A DNA stretch of 64,000 nucleotides from NCBI GenBank assembly GCA_029582265.1, contig CM055821.1:48229473-48293472 (forward strand), read 5' to 3'. Each line of letters opens with the position of its first letter. Positions within the stretch are counted from its first letter, which is position 1. The notes below the pieces were generated by a model that ran no database searches, was not told the DNA's origin, and saw nothing but the letters and a program-made list of their open reading frames with translations. Source of the stretch: Zoroaster sp. YZ-2022 (Eukaryota; Echinodermata; Asteroidea; Forcipulatida; Zoroasteridae). Positions 1 through 12,231 of this stretch are shown piece by piece. Both the position numbers and the translations under genes were made by a program.

Positions 1-827
1 GGGTGGGGGTAATCTCCGTAAAACAACAGTTTTTGTTATTATTTATTTAATTTAAAAAAAAATATTTTTATTATTAACAAAATAATAATTGGCAGGCCCA
101 CGGGGGTGGGGGATCCCCAAGGCTCCGCCACTGCTTTGAAAATGATTTAACAAGATAACATTGTTTTGAGTTTGCAACCCAGTTCAACAAATCTGTGTTT
201 TTTGGAACTGAACAACATCACAAATTCCGAAGAATAAATGCAAGGATTGATGAAAGATTTGAAAGAAGTACAAACAAAACACCAATAAAAATGCAGTACG
301 TACATAAATGAACACCAGGAATTAATTAACCACGTTAATAAAACAAAATCCATTGCAAAACTAACGGAATACAGTGTTTTTTATATACGCGATGTGTATT
401 ATGTTACTGGGGACTTCACGTAGCTATGTGACAAACATTTTCAAAATCAACAGATACAACTGGTATATACAACTGGTATCATTGTCAAGGTCTTGAATAG
501 ACGATTACAATGATATAAGGATCATCTTCCTGTGACCAAAAATAAGGAAGTTATGACATGTTGAATCCGGCAATTTTAGGCCCGTAAATGGCAATTATTT
601 TATAAGGAAAAACAAAAGAAATGTAAATTTGACTTGTGACCCGTTTCCAAGATTTTCTCGGATTCCATATCATAACTTTCTTAATTCTTGTCCAATTTTC
701 AAAAGGTTGGTATCACTGGAATGCTTGGGAAAAGAGGAAGAATAATAACCTATTTCCAGGCTAATTCAATGATTAGTTTGTTTTGTAGTGCTGATTTACA
801 AATAAGAAATACAAAAAAAATGTGTTA
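1..827. other. AT-rich non-coding stretch, nothing recognised
   Basis: I see no exon-like ORF, RNA gene or clear repeat boundary here. The short open frames are AT-rich chance frames. The first 120 bases have two G-rich stretches that could be the edge of a repeat cut by the window. Confidence 0.5.
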
Positions 828-1195
828 AAAAAAAAAAATAATAATGAAAAAAATAATGAAAAAAAATAATTACTCAAATCTGAAGATTATTTTCCTATTT
901 TTACACTGAAATCTTCGAAAGATTCTCATCCCTGATTTAATTAAATATTAGAACAGTTTATAAATTATATTGGACTGGAAAGATAAAACAAAATAATGAA
1001 AATAAATTTAAAAAAATAGCCTACATGTAGAAAAAAAATTACTCAAATCTGAGAATTTTTAATATTTATAGTATAAATTATACTGAAATCCGCGAGAAAT
1101 TCTTATCCCTGATTTAATTAAACATTATAAAAAATAATAAATTATATTGGACTGGAAATATGAAGAAAAAAAATGAAATAAGTTCATGAGAACTA
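828..1195. repeat. Diverged direct duplication, about 170 bp x 2
   Basis: Two successive copies share the blocks TTACTCAAATCTGA, CCCTGATTTAATTAAA and AAATTATATTGGACTGGAAA in the same order (about 868-980 and 1040-1160). The copies differ by many substitutions, so the duplication is old. No coding potential. Confidence 0.7.
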
Positions 1196-3995
1196 ATATT
1201 TATTGTATTACGCCGATGTATATTAGGTTTTACTATAAACGGACGATTTATCGGACTGAAAATTCGGCCGATTGAACGTTCGTTTTGTTGACATCAAAAA
1301 TACATTAGTACACAATGTAGCGTGCTGAACGCGGCGCAATACAATCTTTGATCGACATCAATTTCTGCTAGTCAAAAAAACGTAACTGCGAATCGTCCAA
1401 TCGCCGTCAAAATTGGCCAAGAGGTAGAAAACAAGTATAGAAAAATTAGTAGTGTGGTTTGATAAGGTATATTACTCACCTTTTAGTAAATCGTCGATGG
1501 TTTTGATGAGCAAGAACAAACCCAAATTTCGAGAATTTTTTTGGGAAACTTCTAGATGCCGCATTCAGAAAATTTGAGAACGAGGTTGAAGTAGAATATG
1601 TGATCTACGTCTTCGAAAAAAAAGCTCCTGGGTACGTTAAAAAGAACGGCCACAACGAAACGTTACAAAGCGCTATCTCCACGGTGTCTTCGCCACGGCG
1701 ATTCAACCCGAGATTGAGGCCGCGGCCAAAAAGATTTGCGACAATGCGTGGGATACGCACATACCTACACTGGCGTGCAAAAGTCTTATCGCACCTACGT
1801 GTGTGATTTGTTTTTAAATTTTTCCAGTGTATATTAATGTAAGCGACCGTTTCAACTCATGAAATGATACACTCATTACAGACCAGGATGCAGTGGTTAA
1901 ACTTTAATAAAACGCTTTACTCAAGAAGAAAACCCTGTAACATAGAATAATAAGTATAATAATTTAGCCATTATGAATATTATCAACTACAATCAACAAG
2001 AACTAATCACTAACTCTTAATAACCCTCAAAATATCTAATACAATGCTGAAATCACTCATTACTTCCCTTCACTATAATTCACCTTCAATCCTTATAATA
2101 CACAGATGACTGAATTCCTTTATATTTTCAAAACATGCTAAAAAATGTCAAACGAATTAAAATCAAATAACCATAGGGTAACATATACCATCAATAACTT
2201 TCCGAGTAGTTAATTCGGCTAAAGGCCAACCCCAGACATGGTGTGTCCTGGTGAGGGCAAGGCACAGTCATAAAACAATTAAGTCAGTGTATAGGCAAGA
2301 GATTTGTTTATAAAACCTACCCCATCCAGCACAGAGCACTACCATTAAATGGCCCACCTCAGCACCAAGGCCAACCAGAGCCCAGCCAGGGTAATTGATT
2401 GTACAGCTGGTTGAAAAGAAATAAGCAGATTGAGTACAAGCAATTCTCACAAGTTTACATGAAAGTCACACAGTGGAATAACCCAAAAATAAGTAAATCA
2501 AGTAAATAAAGGTGAATCAAGCACCTTCAATTTTATCAAATTGATATGTCTGTTACTTCTATTACTGCGGAAATCTCCTGAACATCATATTTTAATTAAC
2601 AAAAGGCACCGTGTACCCTCTTTCGTCACAAATAATTATTTTAACCCAAACGGTTCTCAGAAAAAATTGTGTTACACAATAGAAAACATCTCAAAAGAAC
2701 ATTCGTTTCGTTTCTGCCATCTACCGGCATCTTGGTAGACCTTTTCTCCATTTCAAACATACCAGTATACTAATTTTCTTCTCGCTCTCATGGCGATCTT
2801 CTCAAGAGACAAATATATTTGGAACAAAATCAATCACTGCTCCACTTAGTCTGACCATGGTCTGACTATGTCTACATGTATATCCATTTTACGACAACTT
2901 AAAATAAACAATTCCGATACGATTAATACAAAAATTAAATCAACACTAAATATATATTAAAGAAAGATAACATGAGATTTGTACAGTAAAATAAACCCAA
3001 ATAAGTTGTAGTTAAAGTTTGACTGCTTGAAGCCCATACTGAAACAATACTGCGGTAGGTAAGCTCACATTAGCCTTCCTGGTAAACTTGGCAGTTTCTT
3101 TACAAACAACAGTAATCTGTAAGCTAACATGACGTTTTGGTCTCTACAGAAATACCCTAAATAACTGCAGACCATTCATTGTTTCTCCATAAGGATAAAC
3201 CCATAAGTAACACTCTAATAAAAAAACGAATTTACTTCGACTCCTAGTCCTATCCAAAAGAGCTTTATCGGCCTAAATATAATTATCCTTATTTCTAACA
3301 AATACGAACTTCAATTAGTTTTCTGCTAATTATTATTGTAATGATGACTGCCCCAGTCTCGTCAAAGAATACATATTGGAATTACCTTTATGATGTCAAG
3401 AAGGTGATACAGCCATGTTTCATATGAAGAAATACAGAAGATAGGAGATCTGTAGAAAGTCCGCCTGCTTTTATTGCATGTCTGTGGGCAAGTGGCTCAA
3501 CGCTGCCTGGCAAGCACTAGCAACGGCCAGCTCAAGGCCTCTTAAACCTCTATCTTAGTTTATAGCAGTGGTTGTTTATAGCGGGTTAATGGGATTTGAT
3601 GATTGAGGCCACTGGACCTCTGGGTCAGTTTACAAGTGAGGGTACAATGTGTCTGATATTTATGGTTTGTATCAAGAATCCGGTGTTAGTACTAAGGAAA
3701 AGAAAAACAAATGTTAGTAATATTGATACAGGAATAACATACACAGTAAAGGGGAAGTGGGGTACCTATTCTCCCCGTTACATTAATAAAAAATTGTAAT
3801 AAAAATCATACCTGTGTCAGAGTAAATATCTATTTTTCAATAAATTCATCTCAGATGAACCTTTTTTGATTGAAAAACTTGAAAAACACGACGAAATTCG
3901 GAGTCACGCTGTTCCGTACGCGTTAAAGTAATGGTGATTCGCGCTAAATCCAAGATGGCGGCGCCCATGGCCCACTGTAAACACGGAAATCAGGA
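1196..3995. other. AT-rich non-coding stretch, no gene seen
   Basis: Only short open frames (60-70 codons) without codon structure, splice pairing or recognisable protein motifs. A host exon with a short or fast-evolving product could be missed. Confidence 0.45.
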
Positions 3996-4000
3996 TCAGT

Positions 4001-4231
4001 TTAGTAACGTGTAAAGGCTCCCCTGGCGTCGATCACAGCCTGGCATCTTCTTGGCATTGAACCAAGAAGATTGTCGATGACCTGGCGGTCCATTCCTTCC
4101 CAAATCCGCTTGAGAATCTCATACAAATGGTCCTTGTTTCTGGGTCGTTCCTCGCGTTGCAAACGACGTTCCATTTCGTCCCAGAGATTCTCAAGCGGAT
4201 TCAAGTCAGGAATCTGGGCCGGCCATACCAT
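4001..4231 (-). pseudogene. Tc1-like transposase, C-terminal remnant
   Basis: A 76-residue frame carries PDLNPLENLWDEMERRL, the signature around the last catalytic Glu of DD34E Tc1-family transposases, followed by a typical tail (IPRxxQAVIxARGxxTxY-like). The N-terminal DNA-binding domain and the first two catalytic Asp residues are absent, so this is only the last fifth of a transposase of about 340 residues. A C-rich tract (4247-4262) lies just beyond its truncated end. Non-functional remnant; family call is confident. Confidence 0.85.
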
Positions 4232-5680
4232 CAGGTCAAACTGCCAACTGCCCCCCCCCCCCCTCCAATTTTCGGAGATTATACCGTACCGCGAAGTCGC
4301 TGATACCCAATCTCCTTCCTATCTCCCGGGCAGAATGCCCCTCCTGATGCATGTACATTCACGGTTCTGTGCACGTGAATATGCCGATGCGCTATACAGT
4401 CATAATAGAGATCAGTGGTCCTACCCCGTATTCCTGGTTATTCCCTTCAATGGCCCACGTTCGATTCGAGGTAGCACTTACCGTGTAGTATCCTGTACTC
4501 TGCTGGAGCAAGCATTAGCACGTCTGTCCCATGCCCGACGTGACGAGATCCAACAAATCAGCGCCTACACGAGCTACGACGGCGCTGCCTCTACTATCTT
4601 TGCTATAGCGCTAGCATGCAACTGACGTCCGCCACGCGCGCGCGCTCGTCGTGCGTGCACCAAATGCTCTACCGCCCTCCTTAGTCTGAAAGTGGTTAGT
4701 GACTGCGCCCGCTCGCGCCGCGCCGCTTTGCTCAATTTGCGTTACAATTATTGCAACAGTCAGTCGATAGCCAAAAAAGCGCGTCACCGCACCGATTTTG
4801 AAGCTGACCGATGACCATAAACAGGAGACTTTTATTTTTGGCCTACGGTGGTTGATGTTTAAACCTGAAACACCCTACCCACTCAGTGAAGCACCAAATT
4901 GGCTTCCTAAGTTTTGGAAGGCTCATTTACTGTTGCAATGTATCACTTCACCTTGAGTAAATTACTCTATATTACTACTGTGGCGGAATACTAATGATTT
5001 ATCTATGTGACGTTAAGTCGAGATGAATCCTCCGGCTCAGATGGCTAAATATCGGCTGGGAGATGCAGGTCTGTTTGGTCAGAAATATACCGCCCTATAC
5101 ACAATCCTGGGGCTGGCAAGACTTACAAAATAATCCACAAAGGAGACAACTGAATGAATTGATTCTCTGATTTAATAAATCAACATGAATAATAATTATT
5201 ATTGGACCCAGTGTGACTGTAATTAATTATGTGTATCCTCCAATAACTTTAATTTGTACCCCCAATCCTTGCAATCACGTGCCTATCCGCTCGGTGCACA
5301 TCGTAGCCCTCTAGCGGTGAATTTGATAATAGCCACTTTTGCGTCGTGTGAACGTTGTGCGTACACTTTATGTGCGTATGTTATGGTACTAAGCGCACGT
5401 GTACTTCTACCAGACATGATCGCTGGAGATATTCTGCGCGTACGCACATACTGCAAAATACGCCAAAACACGGTGGTCTAATAAAATGTGCCCTCAACAG
5501 TTCATGTACGGTGCGAATAGCTCTGCGCGCGAAGGCGTTGCTAGCGCTAGCTAGGCCTTCCTGGGGGTCCTGTATCCTCAGCGATCCGTACTATGCTACA
5601 CTGGGGCCGTCAGCCTCTCGAGCTCATGATGACCAATGCGACCGCCTCCTTGATCTGTCCACCTCACGCTCTAACAGTAT
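4232..5680. other. GC-richer non-coding DNA with a dispersed repeat
   Basis: Poly-C at about 4247-4262. The stretch about 4765-4850 (with GCGCGTCACCGCACC and the block ACTTTT...GGCC) resembles 39430-39495 and, inverted, 50545-50600, so it is one copy of a dispersed repeat family. Open frames at 4071-4625 and 5254-5690 lack any family resemblance and overlap each other on both strands. No host gene seen. Confidence 0.5.
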
Positions 5681-5825
5681 ACAAATATAGCATGGTTTGA
5701 GGGTGGACAGTCGATATTAGCTCCCCTCGGTATTGGAAGTTGACAAACAAGTTTGTCAACTTCTAATACCGAGGGGGAGCTATTAAATGTCGACTGTCCA
5801 CCCGAAATAAACCATGTTATATTTG
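5681..5825. repeat. Near-perfect hairpin, arms about 65 nt
   Basis: Inverted repeat centred on GTTGACAAACAAGTTTGTCAAC (about 5739-5760), with almost no loop. Outer parts pair as TAGCATGGTTT with AAACCATGTTA, and GGGTGGACAGTCGA with TCGACTGTCCACCC. The arms contain a few mismatches. It could be a palindromic MITE or an RNA hairpin source; no flanking duplication is obvious. Confidence 0.8.
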
Positions 5826-6484
5826 TTTTACTATACCTCATACATATTCAGTGGCCATTACAATAATAAGGAGCATCATTGAGCTCGAGAAAACGAGAAT
5901 TGACATTAACGTGTGCCGCCATCTTTTCATGTGTATAGGGCCGGCGATGTTCGCGCGTACGTACTACACCCGTGCGACTGTTCCCCGATTCCTTCGTAAG
6001 GGTGCACCCCACTAAATAAACTTCCATAGAAAACAGTGTTAAACACAACATATTCAAAAATCGTTAAAAAATACTTAGAAGTCCCACAGTTTTTAAAACC
6101 AAAAGAAAAAATATTGATCGATATATAACCTTTTATTTTCTTCTCTATTTACTGTCTAAAGGTTTCCAGGAAGTTATCCTCATCCCAATGCAATGAAAAC
6201 CACCCTCTACAGTAGTGAAAACGTCCACACTGAAAAACAGCAATTTTGGAAAAAGGCCTTACGCTTGAAATCAAATTAGGACCACTTTTTCAGGGCCTAG
6301 TGTGTCCAAAATACTCAAAGTTGAAAGCCAAGGACCCCCAGGTTATGATATTGGGCCATTTTTACACAATCCATCAAATGTATGGGCCTCAAATCTTTGT
6401 TTTTCAGAAAAAATTGAGGACATACACTTTATGATAAACAGCTTGGCGCATGAATTCCTCACTATTTAGTGGGGTGCACCCATA
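5826..6484. other. Non-coding, no gene seen
   Basis: No ORF with family resemblance. GC-rich patch at 5930-6000 has alternating purine/pyrimidine steps but no recognised element. Confidence 0.4.
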
Positions 6485-6542
6485 AAGCGCATGCGTAGTA
6501 GTTTAACGCATATGCGTTAAACTACGTACTACGCATGCGTAT
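6485..6542. repeat. Short perfect-type palindrome
   Basis: The block GCATGCGTAGTAGTTTAACG is followed by its inverse around a centre at CATATG, with one extra GTA step in the right arm. Could form a cruciform or be a degenerate MITE core. Confidence 0.75.
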
Positions 6543-8225
6543 TTACCCTGTGCGTGAATACTCGCGGGCGCTTGGTAAACAGCCAAAATAGCATCTGGCA
6601 CGTGATGGTGAATGGACCAGTGAGAATTCGGCTCTCGATCATGAATATGTATGAGGCATAGTAATACCAGCTATCGATCGTGACTGTTCCTCGGTGGCCG
6701 GCTGTGACGCGGGCGTTCCGCGGTAACTCCCAGTAGCTGCGCCTCAGTAGCCTGAAGATTTGACGTCACGCTTTGAGCTAGAGGCGCGTGAATTTCGCCA
6801 GATCCTGCCCGTATGCGTGCAGGACGTACGTGAAACGTACGTGACGTCAGATCTTCAGCACAACGTATCCAATGAAACCCCTTGAATGGTACGCCTGGAG
6901 CCTGTCTATATCCTTGATATAGGATAAAGACAGGGGACCAGTCTACGCATCCAGTAGCCTCCTTAGGGTGCGTTCGAGTAGCTTCCCCGAGGTAACCCGA
7001 GTACGTCACATGGGTGAGCCCTGAGTACAACTTAATTAAACGAGCAGTCCTGATGAATGTTCGCCCTATTGCAGTCGTTAAAGCGATGTAAATAATGTCA
7101 AAGGTCACACGGACTTTGTAAACAAAACATTTACAACGAAACGATCGCAAAATAATTCTTTCCTGGGTAAAAAACGAACTAATGATCTTATTACTTCTCA
7201 GGTTCGTACAAAACAACACATCTTTTAGTACAAGAACAGTCGTCTCTACTCACAAAATAATTACTTGTTTAAGAGATGAAAATGTATGTCAAATTTCACG
7301 AAATTGCCGCACTGAAAACAAAAATGGCGGTCATTCAGAATATTCTCAAAGTGACCTCACTTACCCAGGTCTGCCTCAAGTGACCTGGTTCGCTACCAGG
7401 TTACTTGCCAGGTAAGCCCCAGCAATGACGTCAGGCCTAATCGAATGCACCAGAGTCAGACCCGGGTCCACCCGGGGAAGCTACTCGAACGCACCCTTAG
7501 TTTGTTTCCATTCAGCTTCGTCAGCTAACCTTGCATGCCCGACGCGCTCACAGGACGTACCTTCCTGTCATACCCAAGGGCTTGGCTCACACTGCTGCTG
7601 GCGAGCCCAATCCTGCTGCGCACTCACGTACATGATCCAACTCTCATGCACTACACGCGGGCAGATACAGAAACCCGCGCGCCCTTCGTCCACTATTAAC
7701 TAGGCTGACTTGCGCTACACTACTTACAACTCGGCGCCGGCCATCATCATGCTATTCCTCTCGCATTTCCATTTCTTTGTATTTTATTCAAACCGCCTCT
7801 TATTCATCTCTGGCTTGGATATTTCATTCAATATCCAAACCTACCCGTTATTTATCCCTCTATCGTTTCATCAATTCAACCTTCGTCGCCTTTTCTCTAC
7901 CTGCACCCCCTGGATCATTGTCCGGTCCTATCCTCTATCCCAGAAGTAGGAGAATTATCAGATAAACGCATTAGCAAGTTCTGGCGACCGCCCCTAGTGT
8001 ACAAAGACTAGAGCTATTCATGAGGAGATGAGGACACAATCATGTTGCAAGGCGAGAAATACAACTTAAATGTACATAAAATGTCAGTAGAAACAAGGGT
8101 CAGCATTGGCAATGTTTGTTTATTAAGCTCCTATTTTGGGGTTTCATGCAGGTATGTTTGTCCTTCGAATTATCAAATATTGGAAAACAATTAAAAAAAA
8201 TATATATATATATAATAATAAATAA
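6543..8225. other. GC-richer repeat-like region, no host gene
   Basis: The 20-mer GGGTGCGTTCGAGTAGCTTC occurs at about 6966-6985 and, inverted, near 7474-7496, each followed by CCC and GG-rich sequence, as expected of ends of a DNA transposon. Large open frames (6671-7219 minus, 7425-7703 plus) show no family signature and sit over this inverted repeat. 8196-8233 is a TA/AATA simple repeat. Confidence 0.5.
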
Positions 8226-8227
8226 AT

Positions 8228-8410
8228 AAATAATATCGCTAAGTGAGGTACATGTTCTGAGAAGAACCTTATCGCACAACTCTGTATCTCTGTCGCTGAG
8301 TGAGATTATGGTTCAGGGGAGAATCAATATTGGGCAACTCGTTTCTCAACTATCACTAAGTGAGAACGTGGTTCAGGGAGAACCATGGGGACTTGACGGG
8401 GATTCTTTTC
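8228..8410. repeat. Fragment of foldback repeat family
   Basis: Contains the blocks CCTTATCGCACAACTC, GGGCAACTCGTTT and GGTTCAGGGAGAACCATGGG, in the same order as the left arm of the palindrome at 16243-17150. Only one arm is present. The element boundary is not clear. Confidence 0.7.
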
Positions 8411-8535
8411 TTATATAAAAAAAAAATAATAATAAATAATGATACCATGTACATAGTATCCAAATCTTCGCTTAATTTTAATTATCAAAATATAACTATT
8501 CACTAGCTACAGGTAAACAAGGACGAAACAAAATA

Positions 8536-8801
8536 TACTACTCAAAACAATTTAGGGAACACCAGAATAATCTCAGTTAAAGCAAGATCATTTATTTCAG
8601 ATAAACACAATGTTTCACAGAATTAATGAGAAACAACTGCACAATGAAACAGATGATAAAGGATACATGTAGTGATTACACATTTCATGACATGACTACT
8701 GAAATAGAGAGGGGGTTGCAAATGAAAATCCCGGTTCATGGAACATTTCAAACCTATTTGATGTTAAAAATCCGGTGTTCCCTAAATTGTTTTGAGTAGT
8801 A
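8536..8801. mobile_element. Short TIR MITE (Tc1/mariner-type)
   Basis: Terminal inverted repeats beginning TACTACTCAAAACAATTTAG and continuing to GGGAACAC are matched by the inverse at 8774-8801. TA dinucleotides flank both ends, as expected for Tc1/mariner insertions. The 266-bp body has no ORF, so this is a non-autonomous element. Confidence 0.8.
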
Positions 8802-9699
8802 TATAATACATGACATGATTTCGATAAACCCACACAATCTTATGGGATTGTTTTTCAAGCTAAAACGTACAAAAATATAATATAGTACAAAATCTATTTT
8901 CCAGTTTAGTTTTAGATGAAAGGCAAAGAATAACCTTTTCTGACGTTTCTGTTTTCATACAAAAAGTATTAAAATATGATTTATCTGATTATACAAAAAG
9001 TACGGTATACACTAATATAAGATATTATGAATTGCATAATTTTGGTGGAAGCACCGTCTCTCTTAAAACCTCTTTGACCTATACTTCATCTATCTTGAGC
9101 TGACTGAAACCTTACTTCTTTCTTATATTTACTTTTTATATTTAAAAAAAGTTACAGAATGTCAAGATACAATTTAATTTACCCCCACTTTCCACTGAAA
9201 AAAATCAGTACTTTTATCACATGACCGAAATACTACTTGAATACTATTAACAGAAATGGTACTTCATAAATCATTCTTCTGGAAACAGTGAACATGAAAA
9301 AGACTATCAAAATAATTATTTACAACTTTCACAACATATTTCACAAAACATTTCACTATATATATATAAGGGTTCGTTTGGGTTGAATACCACTACATGC
9401 GTTTAAACAAAAATAATCAACTAGATATAAGTGTTTGTTATGCTAACAAACAAGGAGCTGCCACGACCGTGCTTTGGAATTGTCTGTTACAGAATGTCAA
9501 GATACAATTTAATTTACCTCCACTTTCCACTGAATCAGTACTTTTATCACAAGACCGAAATACTACTTGAATACTATTAACAGAAATGGTACTTCATAAA
9601 TCATTCTTCTGGAAACAGTGAACATGAAAAAGACTATCAAAATAATTATTTACAACTTTTACAACTTTCACAACATATTTCACAAAACATTTCACTATA

Positions 9700-9911
9700 C
9701 AGTGCGTATCAAAAAAAAGGTAATCCGAATTCAGGGCGTTAATATGCCAAGGTTATTTAGTTTGACAATTTACATGTAGTTTACCAAAGAAGAGGAACTC
9801 CTCAGCTTTCCATTGATACCTTTATTGACCCATTGCTGTCACACTTGGCCGAGTACATGGTTATTGAAAATGGCAAATTCAAATCGCATATTTGCAAGTT
9901 TGGGTAATCAG
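9700..9911 (+). repeat. Left terminal inverted repeat of the mariner
   Basis: 212 bp, from CAGTGCGTATC to TTTGGGTAATCAG; pairs over its whole length with 11219-11430. Confidence 0.95.
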
Positions 9912-10062
9912 TTCAAGGCAGTCTGAAATGGACGCATCACTTGACTGCCTAGTTGATTATGTAAGATTTTTAAGCTGGTGCGGTAATTGTCTGTTACGAC
10001 ATCCTTTTCTTCAAGTTGGGTATTTAAGAAGGGCCTGGGTTTAGGGACAGGTAGTTGGAAAG

Positions 10063-11118
10063 ATGGTACAACTAACGACTGAACAGCGAGCTTTCGTGGT
10101 TACATTTCACCAAACTCGCAGTTTGCAGCAAACTCGCGATGCTTTCAGGGAACATTTCCCAGAACGGGAGCCCCCAGCAGCCAAAACCATCTGGGCGAAT
10201 GTTAGAAAATATCAAGAGTATGGCACTAGCCTCAACCGCAACAAGGGGAATTCTGGCAGGAGGCGCACAGGGCGATCAGAAGGGAACATTGCAGCAGTAA
10301 GGCAGCAACTTTTGGAGCGGGACACCAGCGCAAGGCGAAATGGGCTGAGATTGCCTTCGGCGACATTCAACAGAATCACGAGATTGGACCTCCACCAGCA
10401 TCCATATCGGATTCACATCCGACATCAACTTACGCCAGGAGATTTTGCTAGAAGGCTGGCGTTTGCCAGATGGTTGATAGCCCGTACCGAGAGAGATGTC
10501 AATTTTCTGCGGAATCTCGTAATCGGCGACGAAGCTGCTTTCTCCATGAACAGCATGGTCAATACGCATAATGTTCTTGAATATGCACCAGCAAGACACC
10601 CCCCAGAATTCAATTTTGAGGTTAACATGAGTCGACAAAAGTGGACTGTTTGGTTAAGACATTGTGGAAGTGGTCAGCTGATCGGACCGTTTTTGCAGAT
10701 GCTCAATGATAACGTTTTACCGCAGCTGCAGGAACACTTTGAGAGACAGGTTCGTGGGGTCTTCAGACAGCTCTGGTGGGCCCAAGACGGCGCCCCAGCA
10801 CATCGCCTTATCGCTGTCCGAGATCGTCTGAGGGAAGTCTTTGGCGAACGAGTCATCGCCGTCAACCATGAGGTGGAATGGCCACCAAGATCACCTGACC
10901 TCACACCATGTGATTATTTCCTTTGGGGACATTTGAAGAACAAGGTGTTTGCAACTCCTCCCCGTGATCTTGATGAATTGCAGGGCCGTATTCGAAATGA
11001 AGTGGATGCTTTACGCAATGATCCGGCTATGGTGAGACGAGCAGTGCAGGACATGCTCCGTCGCTGTCAGCTTTGTGTCGAAAGGGGAGGTGGACATGTT
11101 GAAGGTGTGGGTGCATAA
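10063..11118 (+). CDS. Mariner-like transposase, DD41D type, intact
   Basis: Cut-and-paste transposase of the IS630/Tc1/mariner superfamily, 351 residues, no stops or frameshifts. Residues 1-110 form the basic N-terminal region expected to hold helix-turn-helix DNA-binding motifs (for example TTEQRAFVVTFHQTRSLQQT). The catalytic triad is visible: Asp156 in VIGDEAAF, Asp242 in QDGAPAH and Asp284 in SPDLTPCDYFLW. I count 41 residues between the second and third Asp, which places it with DD41D elements (rosa/Visitor group) rather than DD34D mariner proper. The start is the first ATG after the left inverted repeat and fits a usual 340-360 residue length. It is the only gene of the element. Activity is inferred from integrity, not shown. 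Confidence 0.95.
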   Translation: MVQLTTEQRAFVVTFHQTRSLQQTRDAFREHFPEREPPAAKTIWANVRKYQEYGTSLNRNKGNSGRRRTGRSEGNIAAVRQQLLERDTSARRNGLRLPSATFNRITRLDLHQHPYRIHIRHQLTPGDFARRLAFARWLIARTERDVNFLRNLVIGDEAAFSMNSMVNTHNVLEYAPARHPPEFNFEVNMSRQKWTVWLRHCGSGQLIGPFLQMLNDNVLPQLQEHFERQVRGVFRQLWWAQDGAPAHRLIAVRDRLREVFGERVIAVNHEVEWPPRSPDLTPCDYFLWGHLKNKVFATPPRDLDELQGRIRNEVDALRNDPAMVRRAVQDMLRRCQLCVERGGGHVEGVGA

Positions 11119-11218
11119 AAGGGCAATGTTAGAAGAGATTCTTCTTGAATAATGTCCAGTCATTCCTAAAGAAAATCTGGTTTATCATACTGACTTTCAC
11201 TGATTATCCTGCCTTGCA

Positions 11219-11430
11219 CTGATTACCCAAACTTGCAAAAATGCGATTTGAATTTGTCATTTTCAATAACAATGTACTCGGTCATGTGTGACAGCAATGG
11301 GTCAATAAAGGTATCAATGGAAAGCTGAGGAGTTCCTCTTCTTTGGTACACTACATGTAAATTGTCAAACTAAATAACCTTGGCATATTAACCCCCTGAA
11401 TTCGGATTACCTTTTTTTTGATACGCACTG
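11219..11430 (-). repeat. Right terminal inverted repeat of the mariner
   Basis: 212 bp, inverse of the left end, ending GATACGCACTG next to a TA. Confidence 0.95.
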
Positions 11431-12231
11431 TATATATATATATATAAGGGTTCGTTTGGGTTGAATACCACTACATGCGTTTAAACAAAAATAATCAACT
11501 AGATATAAGTGTTTGTTATGCTAACAAACAAGGAGCTGCCACGACCGTGCTTTGGAATTGTCTGTTACAGAATGTCAAGATACAATTTAATTTACCTCCA
11601 CTTTCCACTGAATCAGTACTTTTATCACAAGACCGAAATACTACTTGAATACTATTAACAGAAATGGTACTTCATAAATCATTCTTCTGGAAACAGTGAA
11701 CATGAAAAAGACTATCAAAATAATTATTTACAACTTTTACAACATATTTCACAAAACATTTCACTATATATATATATAAGGGTTCGTTTGGGTTGAATAC
11801 CACTACATGCGTTTAAACAAAAATAATCAACTAGATATAAGTGTTTGTTATGCTAACAAACAAGGAGCTGCCACGACCGTGCTTTGGAATTGTCTGTTAC
11901 AGAATGTCAAGATACAATTTAATTTACCTCCACTTTCCACTGAATCAGTACTTTTATCACAAGACCGAAATACTACTTGAATACTATTAACAGAAATGGT
12001 ACTTCATAAATCATTCTTCTGAAAACAGTGAACATGAAAAAGACTACCAAAATAATTATTTACAACTTTCACAACATATTTCACAAAACATTTCACTATA
12101 TATATGTAAGGGTTCGTTTGGGTTGAATACCACTACATGCGTTTAAACAAAAATAATCAACTAGATATAAGTGTTTGTTATGCTAACAAACAAGGAGCTG
12201 CCACGACCGTGCTTTGGAATTGTCTGTTTGA

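Larger units (their letters stand above)
9700..11430 (+). mobile_element. Complete DD41D mariner-like transposon
   Basis: 1731-bp element bounded by CAGTGCGTATC...GATACGCACTG, flanked by TA on both sides, inserted in the TA-rich junction of the 330-bp satellite. The terminal inverted repeats are 212 bp each with about seven mismatches by eye. It encodes one uninterrupted transposase. Removing it restores a continuous satellite unit, so the insertion followed the amplification. Confidence 0.95.
9151..12231. repeat. 330-bp satellite array interrupted by a mariner
   Basis: Units start near AAGGGTTCGTTTGGGTTG (9368, 11446, 11778, 12108) and share GTTTGTTATGCTAACAAACA and CCACGACCGTGCTTTGG. Spacing is 332 and 330 bp; subtracting the inserted transposon gives about 345 bp for the first interval, which has an extra 10-bp TTTACAAC-type duplication. 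Outer units are partial (from 9151 and to about 12231). Copies are nearly identical, so amplification is recent. Each unit includes a short hairpin (GTGTTTGTTatgctAACAAACA). Confidence 0.92.

Noticed and set aside
4071..4625. 184-codon plus-strand ORF
   Set aside because: Runs antisense across the Tc1 remnant and a poly-C tract; no family motif.
6671..7219. 182-codon minus-strand ORF
   Set aside because: Sits over a GC-rich inverted repeat, has no domain signature and no splice or start context that stands out.
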